The notes under the pieces are model-generated. The model was given only the letters and a program-made list of their open reading frames with translations, had not been told where the DNA came from and ran no database searches. From Streptomyces pacificus (GTDB taxonomy: Bacteria; Actinomycetota; Actinomycetes; Streptomycetales; Streptomycetaceae), in NCBI RefSeq assembly GCF_011766325.1, contig NZ_BLLG01000003.1, forward strand, positions 186,001 through 250,000: a stretch of 64,000 nt of DNA, written 5' to 3'. The translations under genes and the position numbers were made by a program. Positions 1-8,928 of the stretch are shown here, piece after piece; positions within the stretch are counted from its first letter, which is position 1; each line of letters starts with the position of its first letter.

Positions 1-506
1 CCGTGGTCTTCGCCATGTTCGCCGGATTCCACTTCTGGTGGCCGAAGTTCACCGGCAAGATGCTCGACGAGCGCCTCGGCAAGATGACCTTCTGGACGCT
101 GTTCATCGGCTTCCACGGCACCTTCCTGGTCCAGCACTGGCTGGGTGCCGAGGGCATGCCCCGCCGCTACGCCGACTACCTGGCCGCCGACGGCTTCACC
201 GCGCTGAACACCGTCTCGACCATCAGCTCGTTCCTGCTCGGCCTGTCGATCCTCCCGTTCTGCTACAACGTGTGGAAGACCGCCAAGTACGGCGAGAAGG
301 TCGAGGTCGACGACCCGTGGGGCTACGGCCGCTCGCTGGAGTGGGCGACGTCTTGCCCGCCGCCGCGGCACAACTTCCTCACCCTGCCGCGGATCCGCTC
401 CGAATCCCCGGCCTTCGATCTGCACCACCCGGAGATCGCGGCTCTCGACCAGCTCGACCACGCCGGTCACGGTGCCATCACCGCTGACAAGGAGGCCGGC
501 AAGTGA
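1..506 (+). CDS. ctaD: Cytochrome c oxidase subunit I, C-terminal part (partial)
   Basis: This is the last 168 or so residues of the haem-copper oxidase catalytic subunit, cut by the window start; the reading frame is already open at base 3. The visible part has at least three hydrophobic helices and the GMPRRY motif typical of the C-terminal half of subunit I. The haem and copper ligands lie upstream, outside the window. The protein is integral to the plasma membrane and forms the core of the aa3 oxidase that receives electrons from the bc1 complex encoded at 3582-7056. Its stop codon overlaps the GTG start of ctaF, so the two are translationally coupled. Confidence 0.95.
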   Translation, partial: VVFAMFAGFHFWWPKFTGKMLDERLGKMTFWTLFIGFHGTFLVQHWLGAEGMPRRYADYLAADGFTALNTVSTISSFLLGLSILPFCYNVWKTAKYGEKVEVDDPWGYGRSLEWATSCPPPRHNFLTLPRIRSESPAFDLHHPEIAALDQLDHAGHGAITADKEAGK

Positions 507-901
507 AGATCCAAGGCAGGATGTTCATCTGGCTGAGCGTCTTCATCCTCGCCGTCGCCATCCTCTACGGCGTGTGGTCGAAGGAGCCGGCCGGTACGAC
601 GGCGCTGTTCCTGGCGTTCGGCCTGAGCATCATGATCGGCTACTACCTGGCCTTCACGGCCCGGCGGGTCGACGCGATGGCGCAGGACGACAAGGAGGCC
701 GACGTCGCGGACGAGGCCGGCGAGGTCGGCTTCTTCTCACCGCACAGCTGGCAGCCGCTGCTGCTCGCGGCCGGCGGGGCACTGGCCTTCCTGGCCGTCG
801 CGATGGGCTGGTGGATCATGTACTTCTCGGCTCCGCTGATCCTGGTCGGCATCTTCGGCTGGGTCTTCGAGTACTACCGCGGGGAGAACCAGAACCAGTA
901 G
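503..901 (+). CDS. ctaF: Actinobacterial cytochrome c oxidase subunit IV
   Basis: A 132-residue membrane protein with four hydrophobic segments (about residues 6-25, 33-53, 78-98 and 100-122) separated by a short acidic loop. Length, topology and position directly after ctaD match the small fourth subunit of the actinobacterial aa3 oxidase, a structural subunit with no redox centre. It starts with GTG in a GTGA overlap with the ctaD stop, and a good ribosome binding site (AAGGAGG, 489-495) supports that start. A perfect terminator hairpin follows at 935-977, so ctaD-ctaF appears to end a transcription unit. Confidence 0.93.
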   Translation: MKIQGRMFIWLSVFILAVAILYGVWSKEPAGTTALFLAFGLSIMIGYYLAFTARRVDAMAQDDKEADVADEAGEVGFFSPHSWQPLLLAAGGALAFLAVAMGWWIMYFSAPLILVGIFGWVFEYYRGENQNQ

Positions 902-934
902 CGGCGGCGCATACCACCGCGCATACCACCGCGC

Positions 935-977
935 AGGGGCCCGGACACTTACCCGAAAGGGTGGTGCCCGGGCCCCT
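935..977 (+). terminator. Terminator after ctaD-ctaF
   Basis: A 10-bp perfect stem (935-944 pairing with 968-977) built from AGGGGCCCGG and its complement, 34 bases after the ctaF stop. Just before it, at 907-930, the motif GCGCATACCACC is present twice in tandem. Confidence 0.7.
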
Positions 978-1030
978 CGTTTGCAGTCTCCCGGCGCGCC
1001 GCCGCGGGGGTTCCTCCATAGCGTGTGCTC

Positions 1031-2284
1031 ATGAACGACACGCCGCGCAAGCGCACCGCAGCGAGCTGCACCGTGCTCGCCCTGGCCCTCGGGGCGGGGA
1101 CGACCGGGTGCAGCGGCCAGGACAGCCACCCGTTGTCGGCCCGGCCGTACGACGCGGCGCGTCAGGTCGCCTTCAACGCCCCGCCCTCCGGCACCAAGGC
1201 GGATCCGGACAAGCCCCTGGTGGTCACCGCCAAGGGCGAGGACGGCCGGATCACGGATGTCACCGCCGTCGACACCGCCGGCCGCTACCTGGCGGGCGAG
1301 CTGTCCGTGGACGGCGCGAGATGGAGCTCCACGGCCCCCCTCGCGGCCGGGACGCGCTACACCGTCCGCGTCGCCACGGAGAACGGCGGCGGAGCCCCCG
1401 GCCTGCGTACCCTCACCTTCGAGACGGCCTCGCCGAAGCGCCTCCTCGGCATCGAGCTGGGGCCGAAGGCGGGCACCTACGGGGTGGGGCAGCCGGTCAC
1501 GGCGGAACTCAGCAGCCCCGTGGCGGCCACGGCGGACCGGGCGGCGGTCGAACGGTCCCTCAAGGTCACCTCCGACCCGGCGGTCGAGGGCGCCTGGCAC
1601 TGGGTGGACGACACCAAGCTCCACTACCGCCCGAAGGAGTACTGGCCCGCCGGGGCCTTGGTGGAGGTGCACAGCACCCTGGACGGAGTGAAGGTCGGCG
1701 ACCGGCTGTACGGAGGCCCGGCGAAGCCCCTGAAGCTGACGATCGGCGACCGCGTGGAAGCCGTCACCGACGCGTCCACCCACCGGATGACGGTGAAACG
1801 CAACGGGGAAGTGATCAACACCATTCCGGTGACCACCGGCAAGCCGGGCTTCTCCACCCGCAACGGCGTCAAGGTGGTGCTCGGCAAGGAGTACTTCGTC
1901 CGTATGCGCGGTACCAGCATCGGCATCCCGGTCGGCAGCGCCGAGTCCTACGACCTCCCCGTCTACTACGCGACCCGGGTCACCTGGAGCGGCGAGTACG
2001 TCCACGCCGCCCCCTGGTCCGTCGGCTCCCAGGGGTACGCGAACGTCAGCCACGGCTGCACCGGCATGTCGACCGCGCACGCGGCCTGGTTCTTCAAGAA
2101 CGTGCGCGAGGGGGACATCGTCGAGGTCGTCAACAGCCTCGGGGCGCCGATGGACCCGTTCGGGAACGGCTTCGGCGACTGGAACCTCGACTGGGACGAG
2201 TGGCGCACCGGCAGCGCGCTGCTCCAGGGCAGCGGGGACGCCGCAGCCGGCGCGGGCGGCGCACGGCTGCGGCCCCGGGTCTGA
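1031..2284 (+). CDS. L,D-transpeptidase (YkuD) lipoprotein
   Basis: A 417-residue secreted peptidoglycan cross-linking enzyme. The N-terminus is a lipoprotein-type signal with the acceptor Cys near residue 27 (LGAGTTGC, a weak lipobox). Two Ig-like domains (about residues 45-250) precede a C-terminal YkuD domain with the catalytic signature SHGCTG (His341, Cys343). This architecture matches Ldt enzymes that form 3-3 cross-links in actinobacterial walls. I chose ATG 1031; a GTG two codons upstream (1025) is also possible, and neither has a clear ribosome binding site. It converges on the receiver-like gene that ends at 2309. Confidence 0.88.
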   Translation: MNDTPRKRTAASCTVLALALGAGTTGCSGQDSHPLSARPYDAARQVAFNAPPSGTKADPDKPLVVTAKGEDGRITDVTAVDTAGRYLAGELSVDGARWSSTAPLAAGTRYTVRVATENGGGAPGLRTLTFETASPKRLLGIELGPKAGTYGVGQPVTAELSSPVAATADRAAVERSLKVTSDPAVEGAWHWVDDTKLHYRPKEYWPAGALVEVHSTLDGVKVGDRLYGGPAKPLKLTIGDRVEAVTDASTHRMTVKRNGEVINTIPVTTGKPGFSTRNGVKVVLGKEYFVRMRGTSIGIPVGSAESYDLPVYYATRVTWSGEYVHAAPWSVGSQGYANVSHGCTGMSTAHAAWFFKNVREGDIVEVVNSLGAPMDPFGNGFGDWNLDWDEWRTGSALLQGSGDAAAGAGGARLRPRV

Positions 2285-2308
2285 CCGTACGGGACGGGCC
2301 CGCCGGCG

Positions 2309-2707
2309 TCAGGCCGCGGCCCGCCGCCGGCGCAGCAGCCCGGCCAGCGCGCCCGCGAACTCCACCGGCTCGACCGGAAGCGTCACCGCGGCGTCCGCAC
2401 GGCTCCAGGTGGCCAGCCAGGCGTCCTGCGGGCGCCCCATGAGCACCAGCACCGGCGGGCAGTCGAAGACCTCGTCCTTGATCTGCCGGCATACGCCCAT
2501 GCCGCCCGCGGGCACCGCCTCGCCGTCCAGCACGCACACGTCGATCCCGCCCCCGTCCAGCTTCTCGAGGACCGCGGGCAGGGTCGCGCATTCGACGAAC
2601 TCGACCGCGGGGGCGTCGGCGGCCGGCCGGCGGCCCGTGGCGAGCCGCACCTGTTCGCGGGTGCCGGAGTTGTCGCTGTACACCAGCACCGTGGCGGTCG
2701 ACTGCAT
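2309..2707 (-). CDS. Receiver-like (CheY-fold) single-domain protein
   Basis: A 132-residue protein with the alternating beta/alpha pattern of a response-regulator receiver and an aspartate (Asp61) at the end of a hydrophobic strand (VCVLDGE), where the phospho-acceptor would be. The lysine that normally precedes the late proline is missing (TLPVEP instead of KP), so it may be a pseudo-receiver that is not phosphorylated in the normal way. There is no DNA-binding domain. The ATG at 2707 has a strong GGAGGA site just upstream; a longer open frame extends into the ctaE promoter region and is not convincing. It is divergent from ctaE. Confidence 0.75.
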   Translation of the reverse strand: MQSTATVLVYSDNSGTREQVRLATGRRPAADAPAVEFVECATLPAVLEKLDGGGIDVCVLDGEAVPAGGMGVCRQIKDEVFDCPPVLVLMGRPQDAWLATWSRADAAVTLPVEPVEFAGALAGLLRRRRAAA

Positions 2708-2884
2708 CGTTCCTCCGGTTCGTCGGGGGGTTCGGGGCTGCACCGATGAGGCGGATGCTACTCCCCACAGGTCCCGCCCTGTACCGTCCGTACCGGCTCG
2801 ACGGCCCGTTTTGCTGGGCCGTTCGGGCTGGAGGAGGCCCACTGACACACCGAACGGCACCCCCCGGAGTGAGGGCTGGATAAG

Positions 2885-2905
2885 CGACCGACATAATGTC
2901 GGTCG
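2885..2905 (+). promoter_or_regulatory. Palindrome covering the ctaE start codon
   Basis: A perfect 10-bp inverted repeat around one central base: CGACCGACAT (2885-2894), A, ATGTCGGTCG (2896-2905). The ctaE ATG is the first codon of the right arm. As RNA it would make a nine-pair stem with a UAA loop that includes the A of the AUG; as DNA it could be a dimeric operator. Confidence 0.5.
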
Positions 2906-3516
2906 TGGCGACAGCAACGACAGTAGAAACCGGGCACGCGCACCCGTCGGTCAATCGGCCGAACCTCACCAGCGTCGGAACCATCATCTGGTTGAGTTCC
3001 GAGCTGATGTTCTTCGCGGCCCTCTTCGCGATGTACTTCACCCTGCGATCCGTGATGGGTGCCGACTACTGGGCGGAGCAGGCCTCGGCCCTGAACTTCC
3101 CCTTCGCGGCGACCAACACCACGATCCTGGTGCTCTCCTCCCTCACCTGCCAGCTCGGCGTCTTCGCCGCCGAGCGCGGTGACGTGAAGAAGCTCCGCAC
3201 CTGGTTCGTGATCACGTTCGTGATGGGCTCGATCTTCATCGGCGGCCAGGTGTTCGAGTACACCGAGCTGGTCAAGCACCAGGGTCTCTCGCTCTCGTCG
3301 GACCCCTACGGCTCGGTCTTCTACCTGACCACCGGCTTCCACGGCCTGCACGTGACGGGCGGTCTCATCGCCTTCCTGCTCGTTCTCGGCAGGACGTACG
3401 CGGCCCGGAGGTTCACCCACGAGCAGGCGACCGCGGCCATCGTCGTGTCCTATTACTGGCACTTCGTCGATGTCGTCTGGATCGGCCTCTTCGCCACGAT
3501 CTACATGATCAAGTAG
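2896..3516 (+). CDS. ctaE: Cytochrome c oxidase subunit III
   Basis: A 206-residue membrane protein of the haem-copper oxidase subunit III family with five predicted helices and the conserved block around FHGLHV (residues about 150-155). It completes the aa3 oxidase with CtaD/CtaF and is known in actinobacteria to join the bc1-aa3 supercomplex. The start follows the family N-terminus (MSVVATATT). There is no good Shine-Dalgarno at the usual distance, and the ATG lies inside a perfect palindrome (2885-2905), which suggests unusual control of initiation. It precedes qcrCAB by 65 bases, in the same order as in mycobacteria (ctaE-qcrC-qcrA-qcrB). Confidence 0.95.
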   Translation: MSVVATATTVETGHAHPSVNRPNLTSVGTIIWLSSELMFFAALFAMYFTLRSVMGADYWAEQASALNFPFAATNTTILVLSSLTCQLGVFAAERGDVKKLRTWFVITFVMGSIFIGGQVFEYTELVKHQGLSLSSDPYGSVFYLTTGFHGLHVTGGLIAFLLVLGRTYAARRFTHEQATAAIVVSYYWHFVDVVWIGLFATIYMIK

Positions 3517-3581
3517 CCGGGCCCGTCCCCGCACACCTTCCAGAAGCACCGACGCAGAAGATCCTGACACCGGGGTAATCC

Positions 3582-4391
3582 GTGAAAAAGCTCTCCGCAC
3601 GACGACGCCATCCGCTGGCGGCGGTCGTCGTCCTACTCCTCGCGCTGGCGGCCACCGGGGGGCTGTACGCCGCGTTCGCGCCCGCGGACAAGGCGCAGGC
3701 CGATGAAACCGCCCAGTCCCTCGCCATCGAGGAGGGCAAGAAGCTCTACACCGTCGGCTGCGCCAGCTGCCACGGAACCGGCGGTCAGGGGACGTCCGAC
3801 GGCCCGTCCCTGGTGGGCGTCGGATCCGCCGCCGTGGACTTCCAGGTCGGCACCGGCCGGATGCCCGCCCAGCAGCCGGGCGCCCAGATGCCGAAGAAGC
3901 CGGTGATCTACAGCCAGGCCGAGATCGACCAGCTCGCGGCGTATGTGGCCTCCCTGGGCCCGGGCCCGGTGACGCCGACCGAGTCGCAGTACAGCCCCGA
4001 AGGCGCCGACATCGCCAACGGCGGCGTGCTCTTCCGCACCAACTGCGCTCAGTGCCACAACTTCACCGGCGCGGGCGGAGCGCTGACCGACGGCAAGTAC
4101 GCCCCCAACCTCGAGGGGGTGAGCGCGAAGCACCTGTACGAGGCCATGCAGACCGGCCCGCAGAACATGCCGTCCTTCCCCGACACGACGATGCCGGAGC
4201 AGGAGAAGCGCGACATCATCGCGTACGTCCAGAACGTCAACAGCGGCGACACGGCGACCCCGGGCGGACTGAGCCTCGGTGGGCTCGGCCCCGTCAGCGA
4301 GGGGCTGTTCGCCTGGGTGTTCGGAATGGGTGCGCTGATCGCCACCGCCATCTGGGTCGCGGCCCACACCGCTAAGGCCAAGAAGTCATGA
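3582..4391 (+). CDS. qcrC: bc1 complex diheme cytochrome c subunit
   Basis: A 269-residue membrane-anchored cytochrome with two c-type haem motifs, CASCH (Cys60, Cys63, His64) and CAQCH (Cys155, Cys158, His159), between an N-terminal signal anchor (about 11-31) and a C-terminal helix (about 240-262). The diheme form replaces both cytochrome c1 and soluble cytochrome c in actinobacteria and passes electrons directly from the Rieske protein to the aa3 oxidase. It starts at GTG 3582 behind a short GGGG site. Its stop overlaps the qcrA ATG (ATGA). Confidence 0.96.
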   Translation: MKKLSARRRHPLAAVVVLLLALAATGGLYAAFAPADKAQADETAQSLAIEEGKKLYTVGCASCHGTGGQGTSDGPSLVGVGSAAVDFQVGTGRMPAQQPGAQMPKKPVIYSQAEIDQLAAYVASLGPGPVTPTESQYSPEGADIANGGVLFRTNCAQCHNFTGAGGALTDGKYAPNLEGVSAKHLYEAMQTGPQNMPSFPDTTMPEQEKRDIIAYVQNVNSGDTATPGGLSLGGLGPVSEGLFAWVFGMGALIATAIWVAAHTAKAKKS

Positions 4392-5437
4392 GTAGCCAAG
4401 ACATTCCCGAAGAGTCCCCGTCCTCCGAGCAGGACCACGCACACGGCGCCGTGGCGGTGAAGGACCCCTTCGCCGACCCGGGTCTGCCGGCCCACCGGCC
4501 GCGGGTCCAGGACATCGACGAGCGGGCCGCCAAGCGGTCCGAGCGTACGGTGGCCCTGCTGTTCACGGTGTCGATGCTGGCGACGGTCGCGTTCATCGCG
4601 TCGTACGTCGTCTTCCCGGTCGACAAGATCGTCTACATCTGGCCGTTCGGTCACGTCAGCGCGCTGAACTTCGCGCTGGGCCTGACCCTCGGCCTGGCCC
4701 TGTTCTGCATCGGCGCGGGCGCGGTCCACTGGGCGCGCACCCTGATGTCGGACGAGGAGCGGGTGGACGAGCGCCATCCGGTCGAGGCCGCGCCCGAGGT
4801 GAAGGCCAAGGTGATGGCCGACTTCGCCGCGGGCGCCGAGGAGTCCGGCTTCGGCCGGCGCAAGCTGATCCGCAACACCCTCTTCGGCGCGCTCGCCATG
4901 GTGCCGCTGTCCGGCGTGGTGCTGCTGCGCGACCTCGGCCCGCTGCCGGAGGACAAGCTCCGCCACACCCTGTGGGCCGCGGGCAAGCAGCTCATCAACA
5001 TGAACACCAACGAGCCGCTGCGCCCCGAGGACGTCTCCGTGGGCTCGCTGACCTTCGCCATGCCCGAGGGCCTCAGCGAGCACGACCACAGCTTCCAGAC
5101 CGAGATCGCCAAGGCCGCCCTGATGATCGTCCGGATCCAGCCGGAGGACATCAAGGACCGGCGCGAACTCGAGTGGTCCCACGAGGGCATCGTCGCCTTC
5201 TCGAAGATCTGCACCCATGTGGGCTGCCCGATCTCCCTGTACGAGCAGCAGACGCACCATGTGCTGTGCCCGTGCCACCAGTCCACCTTCGACCTCTCCG
5301 ACGGCGCCCGCGTCATCTTCGGCCCGGCCGGCCACGCCCTTCCGCAGCTGCGGATCGGTGTGAATGACGAAGGATTCCTCGAGGCGCTCGGCGACTTCGA
5401 AGAGCCCGTCGGTCCCTCTTTCTGGGAGCGCGGATGA
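4388..5437 (+). CDS. qcrA: bc1 complex Rieske iron-sulfur subunit
   Basis: A 349-residue Rieske protein with three membrane helices in its first 200 residues, as in other actinobacteria, and a C-terminal [2Fe-2S] domain. Box 1 is CTHVGC (Cys275, His277, Cys280) and box 2 is CPCH (Cys294, Cys296, His297), so all cluster ligands and the disulfide cysteines are present. It oxidises menaquinol and hands electrons to QcrC. It is translationally coupled on both sides (ATGA overlaps at 4388 and 5434). Confidence 0.96.
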   Translation: MSSQDIPEESPSSEQDHAHGAVAVKDPFADPGLPAHRPRVQDIDERAAKRSERTVALLFTVSMLATVAFIASYVVFPVDKIVYIWPFGHVSALNFALGLTLGLALFCIGAGAVHWARTLMSDEERVDERHPVEAAPEVKAKVMADFAAGAEESGFGRRKLIRNTLFGALAMVPLSGVVLLRDLGPLPEDKLRHTLWAAGKQLINMNTNEPLRPEDVSVGSLTFAMPEGLSEHDHSFQTEIAKAALMIVRIQPEDIKDRRELEWSHEGIVAFSKICTHVGCPISLYEQQTHHVLCPCHQSTFDLSDGARVIFGPAGHALPQLRIGVNDEGFLEALGDFEEPVGPSFWERG

Positions 5438-7056
5438 GCACTGCGAACGACAAGCGGAAGGCCCCGGCCGGCGAGCGTGTCGCCGACTGGGCCGACGGCC
5501 GGCTGGGGATCTACTCCCTCGCCAAGGCCAACATGCGCAAGATCTTCCCGGACCACTGGTCCTTCATGCTGGGCGAGGTCGCGCTCTACAGCTTCATCAT
5601 CATCATCCTCACGGGTGTGTATCTGACGCTGTTCTTCCACCCGTCGATGAACGAGGTGGAGTACCACGGCAGTTACGTCCCGATGCAGGGCGTGCTGATG
5701 TCGGAGGCGTATGCCTCCACCCTGGACATCAGCTTCGACGTCCGCGGCGGTCTGCTGATCCGGCAGATCCACCACTGGGCGGCGCTGATCTTCCTCGCGG
5801 CCATGATGGTCCACATGATGCGCGTCTTCTTCACGGGCGCGTTCCGCAAGCCGCGCGAGATCAACTGGCTGTTCGGGTTCCTGCTGTTCGTCCTCGGCAT
5901 GTTCACCGGCTTCACCGGCTACTCGCTCCCGGACGACCTGCTCTCCGGCACCGGTGTCCGCTTCATGCAGGGCGCGATCCTGTCCGTCCCGGTCGTCGGC
6001 ACGTACCTGTCGATGTTCCTGTTCGGCGGGGAGTTCCCCGGCGGCGACATCGTGGCCCGGTTCTACTCGATCCACATCCTGCTGCTGCCCGGCATCATGC
6101 TGGGTCTGCTCGTGGCGCACCTGATCCTGGTCTTCTACCACAAGCACACGCAGTTCGCGGGTCCCGGCCGGACCAACAAGAACGTCGTCGGCATGCCCCT
6201 GCTGCCGATCTACATGGCCAAGGCGGGCGGCTTCTTCTTCCTGGTGTTCGGCATCATCGCGATCATCTCGGCCATCGCCACGATCAACCCGATCTGGGCG
6301 CTCGGCCCCTACCGGCCGGACCAGGTGTCGACCAACGCGCAGCCCGACTGGTACATGGGCTTCTCCGAGGGCCTGATCCGCGTCATGCCGGGCTGGGAGG
6401 TCAACCTGTGGGGCCACACCCTGGTCCTGGGCGTCTTCATCCCGCTGGTGATCTTCCCGCTGGTGCTGGCCTCGATCGCGGTGTACCCGTTCATCGAGTC
6501 CTGGGTCACCGGGGACAAGCGCGAGCACCACATCCTGGACCGCCCGCGCAACGCCCCGACCCGCACCGCCTTCGGTGTGGCCTGGCTGACCTGGTACTTC
6601 GTCCTGCTGGTCGGCGGTGGAAACGACCTCTGGGCGACCCACTTCCATCTGTCCATCAACGCCATCACCTGGTTCGTCCGGATCTTCTTCTTCGCCGGAC
6701 CGGTCCTGGCCTTCATCATCACCAAGCGGATCTGCATGGGTCTGCAGCGGCGCGACCGGGACAAGGTGCTGCACGGACGCGAGTCCGGCATCATCAAGCG
6801 CCTGCCGCACGGTGAGTTCGTCGAGGTCCACGAGCCGTTGACGCAGGAGGCCCTGCACACGCTCACCTCCCACTACCAGTACACCCCGGCCGAGGTCGGC
6901 CCGACGGTCGACGAGAACGGCGTGGAGCGGAAGGTGTCGCGCATCGAGCGGCTCCGGGCGCGTCTGAGCAAGGCGTACTACGGCAGGGACAACCAGGTCG
7001 CGAAGCCGACCGTCGAGGAGTACAAGGAGATCACCAGCGGCCACGGCCACCACTGA
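5434..7056 (+). CDS. qcrB: bc1 complex cytochrome b subunit
   Basis: A 540-residue cytochrome b carrying two b haems and the quinone sites. Eight or more hydrophobic helices are visible with paired histidines in the central helices, plus the FTGYSLPDD loop characteristic of the family. The roughly 110-residue hydrophilic C-terminal extension is normal for actinobacterial QcrB. It is the last gene of qcrCAB, overlapping qcrA by four bases and followed by a 16-bp terminator stem (7118-7181). Confidence 0.96.
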   Translation: MSTANDKRKAPAGERVADWADGRLGIYSLAKANMRKIFPDHWSFMLGEVALYSFIIIILTGVYLTLFFHPSMNEVEYHGSYVPMQGVLMSEAYASTLDISFDVRGGLLIRQIHHWAALIFLAAMMVHMMRVFFTGAFRKPREINWLFGFLLFVLGMFTGFTGYSLPDDLLSGTGVRFMQGAILSVPVVGTYLSMFLFGGEFPGGDIVARFYSIHILLLPGIMLGLLVAHLILVFYHKHTQFAGPGRTNKNVVGMPLLPIYMAKAGGFFFLVFGIIAIISAIATINPIWALGPYRPDQVSTNAQPDWYMGFSEGLIRVMPGWEVNLWGHTLVLGVFIPLVIFPLVLASIAVYPFIESWVTGDKREHHILDRPRNAPTRTAFGVAWLTWYFVLLVGGGNDLWATHFHLSINAITWFVRIFFFAGPVLAFIITKRICMGLQRRDRDKVLHGRESGIIKRLPHGEFVEVHEPLTQEALHTLTSHYQYTPAEVGPTVDENGVERKVSRIERLRARLSKAYYGRDNQVAKPTVEEYKEITSGHGHH

Positions 7057-7117
7057 TCCTCCGCACCGAGAGCGGCGACCGCCACCGCCGGGGCCACCCC
7101 CCCCGGCGACCGCCGCA

Positions 7118-7181
7118 CGAAGGGCCCCGTCCGTTCCCGGGCGCTGCACCGGCAGCGTCCGGCCGCGGACGGGGCCCTTCG
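7118..7181 (+). terminator. Terminator of the qcrCAB operon
   Basis: A 16-bp perfect stem (7118-7133 with 7166-7181; CGAAGGGGCCCC-type core interrupted as CGAAGGGCCCCGTCCG) with a 32-base loop, 61 bases after the qcrB stop and 60 before trpD. Confidence 0.75.
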
Positions 7182-7240
7182 CCGTTCCGCGGGCCGATAG
7201 GGTGGGGGCATTCCCATCCGCACCGGACCCAGGAGGGACC

Positions 7241-8326
7241 ATGAGCGCTGCCACCCCCGCAGACGGGGGTGCCCCCGGCGAAGCGCGATCCACCGCGGCG
7301 GGCCTCTCCTGGCCCGTGGTACTGGACTCCCTGCTGTACGGGCGCGACCAGAGCGCGGAGGCGACCGCCTGGGCCATGGACCGGATCCTGCGGGGCGAGG
7401 CGACCGACGCGCAGATCGCCGGGTTCGCGGTGGCGCTGCGCGCCAAGGGCGAGACCGTCGAGGAGATCTCCGGGCTCGTACGCACGATGTACGAGCACGC
7501 CCGCACGATCGAGGTCCCCGGCCGGACCGTCGACATCGTGGGCACCGGCGGCGACGGCGCCAGAACCGTGAACATCTCCACCATGTCCGCGATCGTCGTG
7601 GCGGGCACGGGCGCGAAGGTGGTCAAGCACGGCAACCGGGCCGCGTCGAGCGCGAGCGGGGCGTCGGACGTCCTGGAGAAGCTCGGCGTCGACCTGGAGC
7701 TGGCGCCCGAGCGGGTCGCCGCGGTCGCCGGCGAGGCGGGGATCACCTTCTGCTTCGCGGTGAAGTTCCACCCGGCGCTGCGGCACGTCGCCGCGGCCCG
7801 CAGGGAGCTCGGCATCCGCACGACCTTCAACTTCCTCGGACCGCTCACCAACCCCGCCCGGGTGCAAGCCCAGGCCACGGGTGTGGCGGATGCCCGGATG
7901 GCGCCGATCATGGCCGGTGTGCTCGCCGCCCGCGGCTCCAGTGCACTGGTCTTCCGCGGCGACGACGGCCTGGACGAGCTGACGACCACCGCGACCTCGC
8001 GGGTGTGGATCGTCCGGGACGGCGTCGTGCGCGAGGAGTCCTTCGACCCCCGCGACGTGGGTGTCGAACTCGTCCCGGTCGAGGCACTGCGCGGCGCCGA
8101 CGCCTCGTACAACGCCGATGTCGCCCGTCGGCTCCTCGCCGGGGAGCACGGTCCCGTACGGGACGCCGTCCTGCTGAACTCGGCGGCGGCGCTGGCCGCG
8201 CTCGGGAACGGCGAGGGCGATCTCGTCGAGCAGATCAGGACCGGTATGGCGCGGGCCGCGGAGTCCCTCGACTCCGGCGCGGCGCGGCGCGTGCTGGACC
8301 GGTGGGTGGCGGCGAGCCACGCCTGA
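7241..8326 (+). CDS. trpD: Anthranilate phosphoribosyltransferase
   Basis: A 361-residue enzyme that transfers the phosphoribosyl group of PRPP to anthranilate, the second committed step of tryptophan synthesis in the cytoplasm. The PRPP-binding GTGGDG motif and the [12 protein letters not shown] block, which bind diphosphate and anthranilate, are both intact. ATG 7241 has an excellent AGGAGGG site (7231-7237); an upstream in-frame ATG at 7202 would skip it. A TAGGGT -10-like hexamer lies at 7198-7203. It is a stand-alone gene here, away from the TrpEG fusion at 36162. Confidence 0.96.
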   Translation: MSAATPADGGAPGEARSTAAGLSWPVVLDSLLYGRDQSAEATAWAMDRILRGEATDAQIAGFAVALRAKGETVEEISGLVRTMYEHARTIEVPGRTVDIVGTGGDGARTVNISTMSAIVVAGTGAKVVKHGNRAASSASGASDVLEKLGVDLELAPERVAAVAGEAGITFCFAVKFHPALRHVAAARRELGIRTTFNFLGPLTNPARVQAQATGVADARMAPIMAGVLAARGSSALVFRGDDGLDELTTTATSRVWIVRDGVVREESFDPRDVGVELVPVEALRGADASYNADVARRLLAGEHGPVRDAVLLNSAAALAALGNGEGDLVEQIRTGMARAAESLDSGAARRVLDRWVAASHA

Positions 8327-8337
8327 GGCAGGGCGTC

Positions 8338-8406
8338 GCAGGACCGGGCGGTGCAGGGCCGGGCGGTGCAGGGCCGGGCGAGCGGTGCAGGACCGGGCGG
8401 TGCAGG
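8338..8406. repeat. Imperfect 15-bp tandem repeat after trpD
   Basis: About four and a half copies of a unit resembling GCAGGRCCGGGCGGT, starting just after the trpD stop. One copy carries a four-base expansion. No open frame of interest uses it. Confidence 0.7.
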
Positions 8407-8429
8407 GCGTCCGGATGGCGGACCGCGCC

Positions 8430-8457
8430 TTGCACGCCACGGCACGTGTGGCAGGAT
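8430..8457 (+). promoter_or_regulatory. Candidate promoter of the SAM-IV leader
   Basis: TTGCAC (8430-8435) and CAGGAT (8452-8457) are separated by 16 bases, a reasonable housekeeping promoter that would start transcription only a few bases before the riboswitch at 8466. Confidence 0.45.
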
Positions 8458-8465
8458 GCCTCCCA

Positions 8466-8549
8466 AGGTCATGAGTGACAGCGACGACGGCCCCGGCCCG
8501 CTGTCCGGCAACCCTCCGTCCGTGGCGGGGTGCCCCGGGTGAAGACCAG
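8466..8549 (+). ncRNA. SAM-IV riboswitch
   Basis: The sequence carries the hallmark blocks of the actinobacterial SAM-IV aptamer in order: GGTCATGAGTGACAGCG, CCCGGC, CTGTCCGGCAACCCTCC, then GCGGGGTGCCCCGGGTGAAGACC, whose GACC closes the first helix with GGTC. SAM-IV elements bind S-adenosylmethionine and repress sulfur-metabolism genes. The identification is by recalled consensus. It lies 380 bases upstream of the class V aminotransferase, with intervening hairpins that could act as the expression platform. The open frame that seems to start at ATG 8471 is only a shadow of the aptamer. Confidence 0.85.
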
Positions 8550-8642
8550 GCCGCAGGCAGCAAGGCCGGCGGCAAGCGCGGACCCCGCGGACATCGGTGC
8601 ATGTCGCATCCCTGGGGTCCTGGTCCTCGAGGGAGCCTTCTC

Positions 8643-8663
8643 GTGAGCAAGCGAATGCGTTAG
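8643..8663 (+). CDS. Six-codon minigene in the SAM-IV leader
   Basis: GTGAGCAAGCGAATGCGT followed by TAG, preceded at seven bases by a strong GAGGGAG site (8629-8635). The site is better than that of many real genes nearby. The stop codon is the first part of the inverted-repeat element 8662-8721. It may be a regulatory minigene or the decapitated original start of the downstream gene. An alternative 20-codon frame from ATG 8601 ends at the same stop. Confidence 0.35.
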   Translation: MSKRMR

Positions 8664-8721
8664 GGCGTGTTGCGGAAGGAGCTCCGCCCGCAGGATGGGC
8701 GGGACTCCCGCAACACGCCCT
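8662..8721 (+). terminator. Perfect 14-bp inverted repeat in the SAM-IV leader
   Basis: AGGGCGTGTTGCGG (8662-8675) pairs perfectly with 8708-8721, and the loop holds a smaller GC-rich hairpin (CCGCCC with GGGCGG) containing GCGGGACTCCCGC. A second stem of similar style (GTCGGCGGG with CCCGCCGAC) follows at about 8753-8782. It could be the riboswitch's terminator, or a small inserted repeat element. Confidence 0.5.
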
Positions 8722-8928
8722 GGGCCGCGTCCGCGAGCGCCGCCCGCCCCTGTCGGCGGGCGGGACTCCCGCCGACACGGCGCAGGGCCGCCGGCCCTTT
8801 CCCCCCTCCGCAGGCCGCCTGGCCGTGCGTCGAGGCAACACCCCCGCGCGGAGCGGCCGTCGAGTGCCGCCGTCGCGCTGTGCGGGTGCCCCACGCCAGT
8901 TCGCCCCCACCCGCAGGGAGACACCGCC

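Noticed and set aside
8471..8542. Apparent ORF starting MSDSDDG inside the SAM-IV region
   Set aside because: Every base belongs to conserved aptamer blocks; the ATG is part of the GGTCATGAGTGACAG motif.
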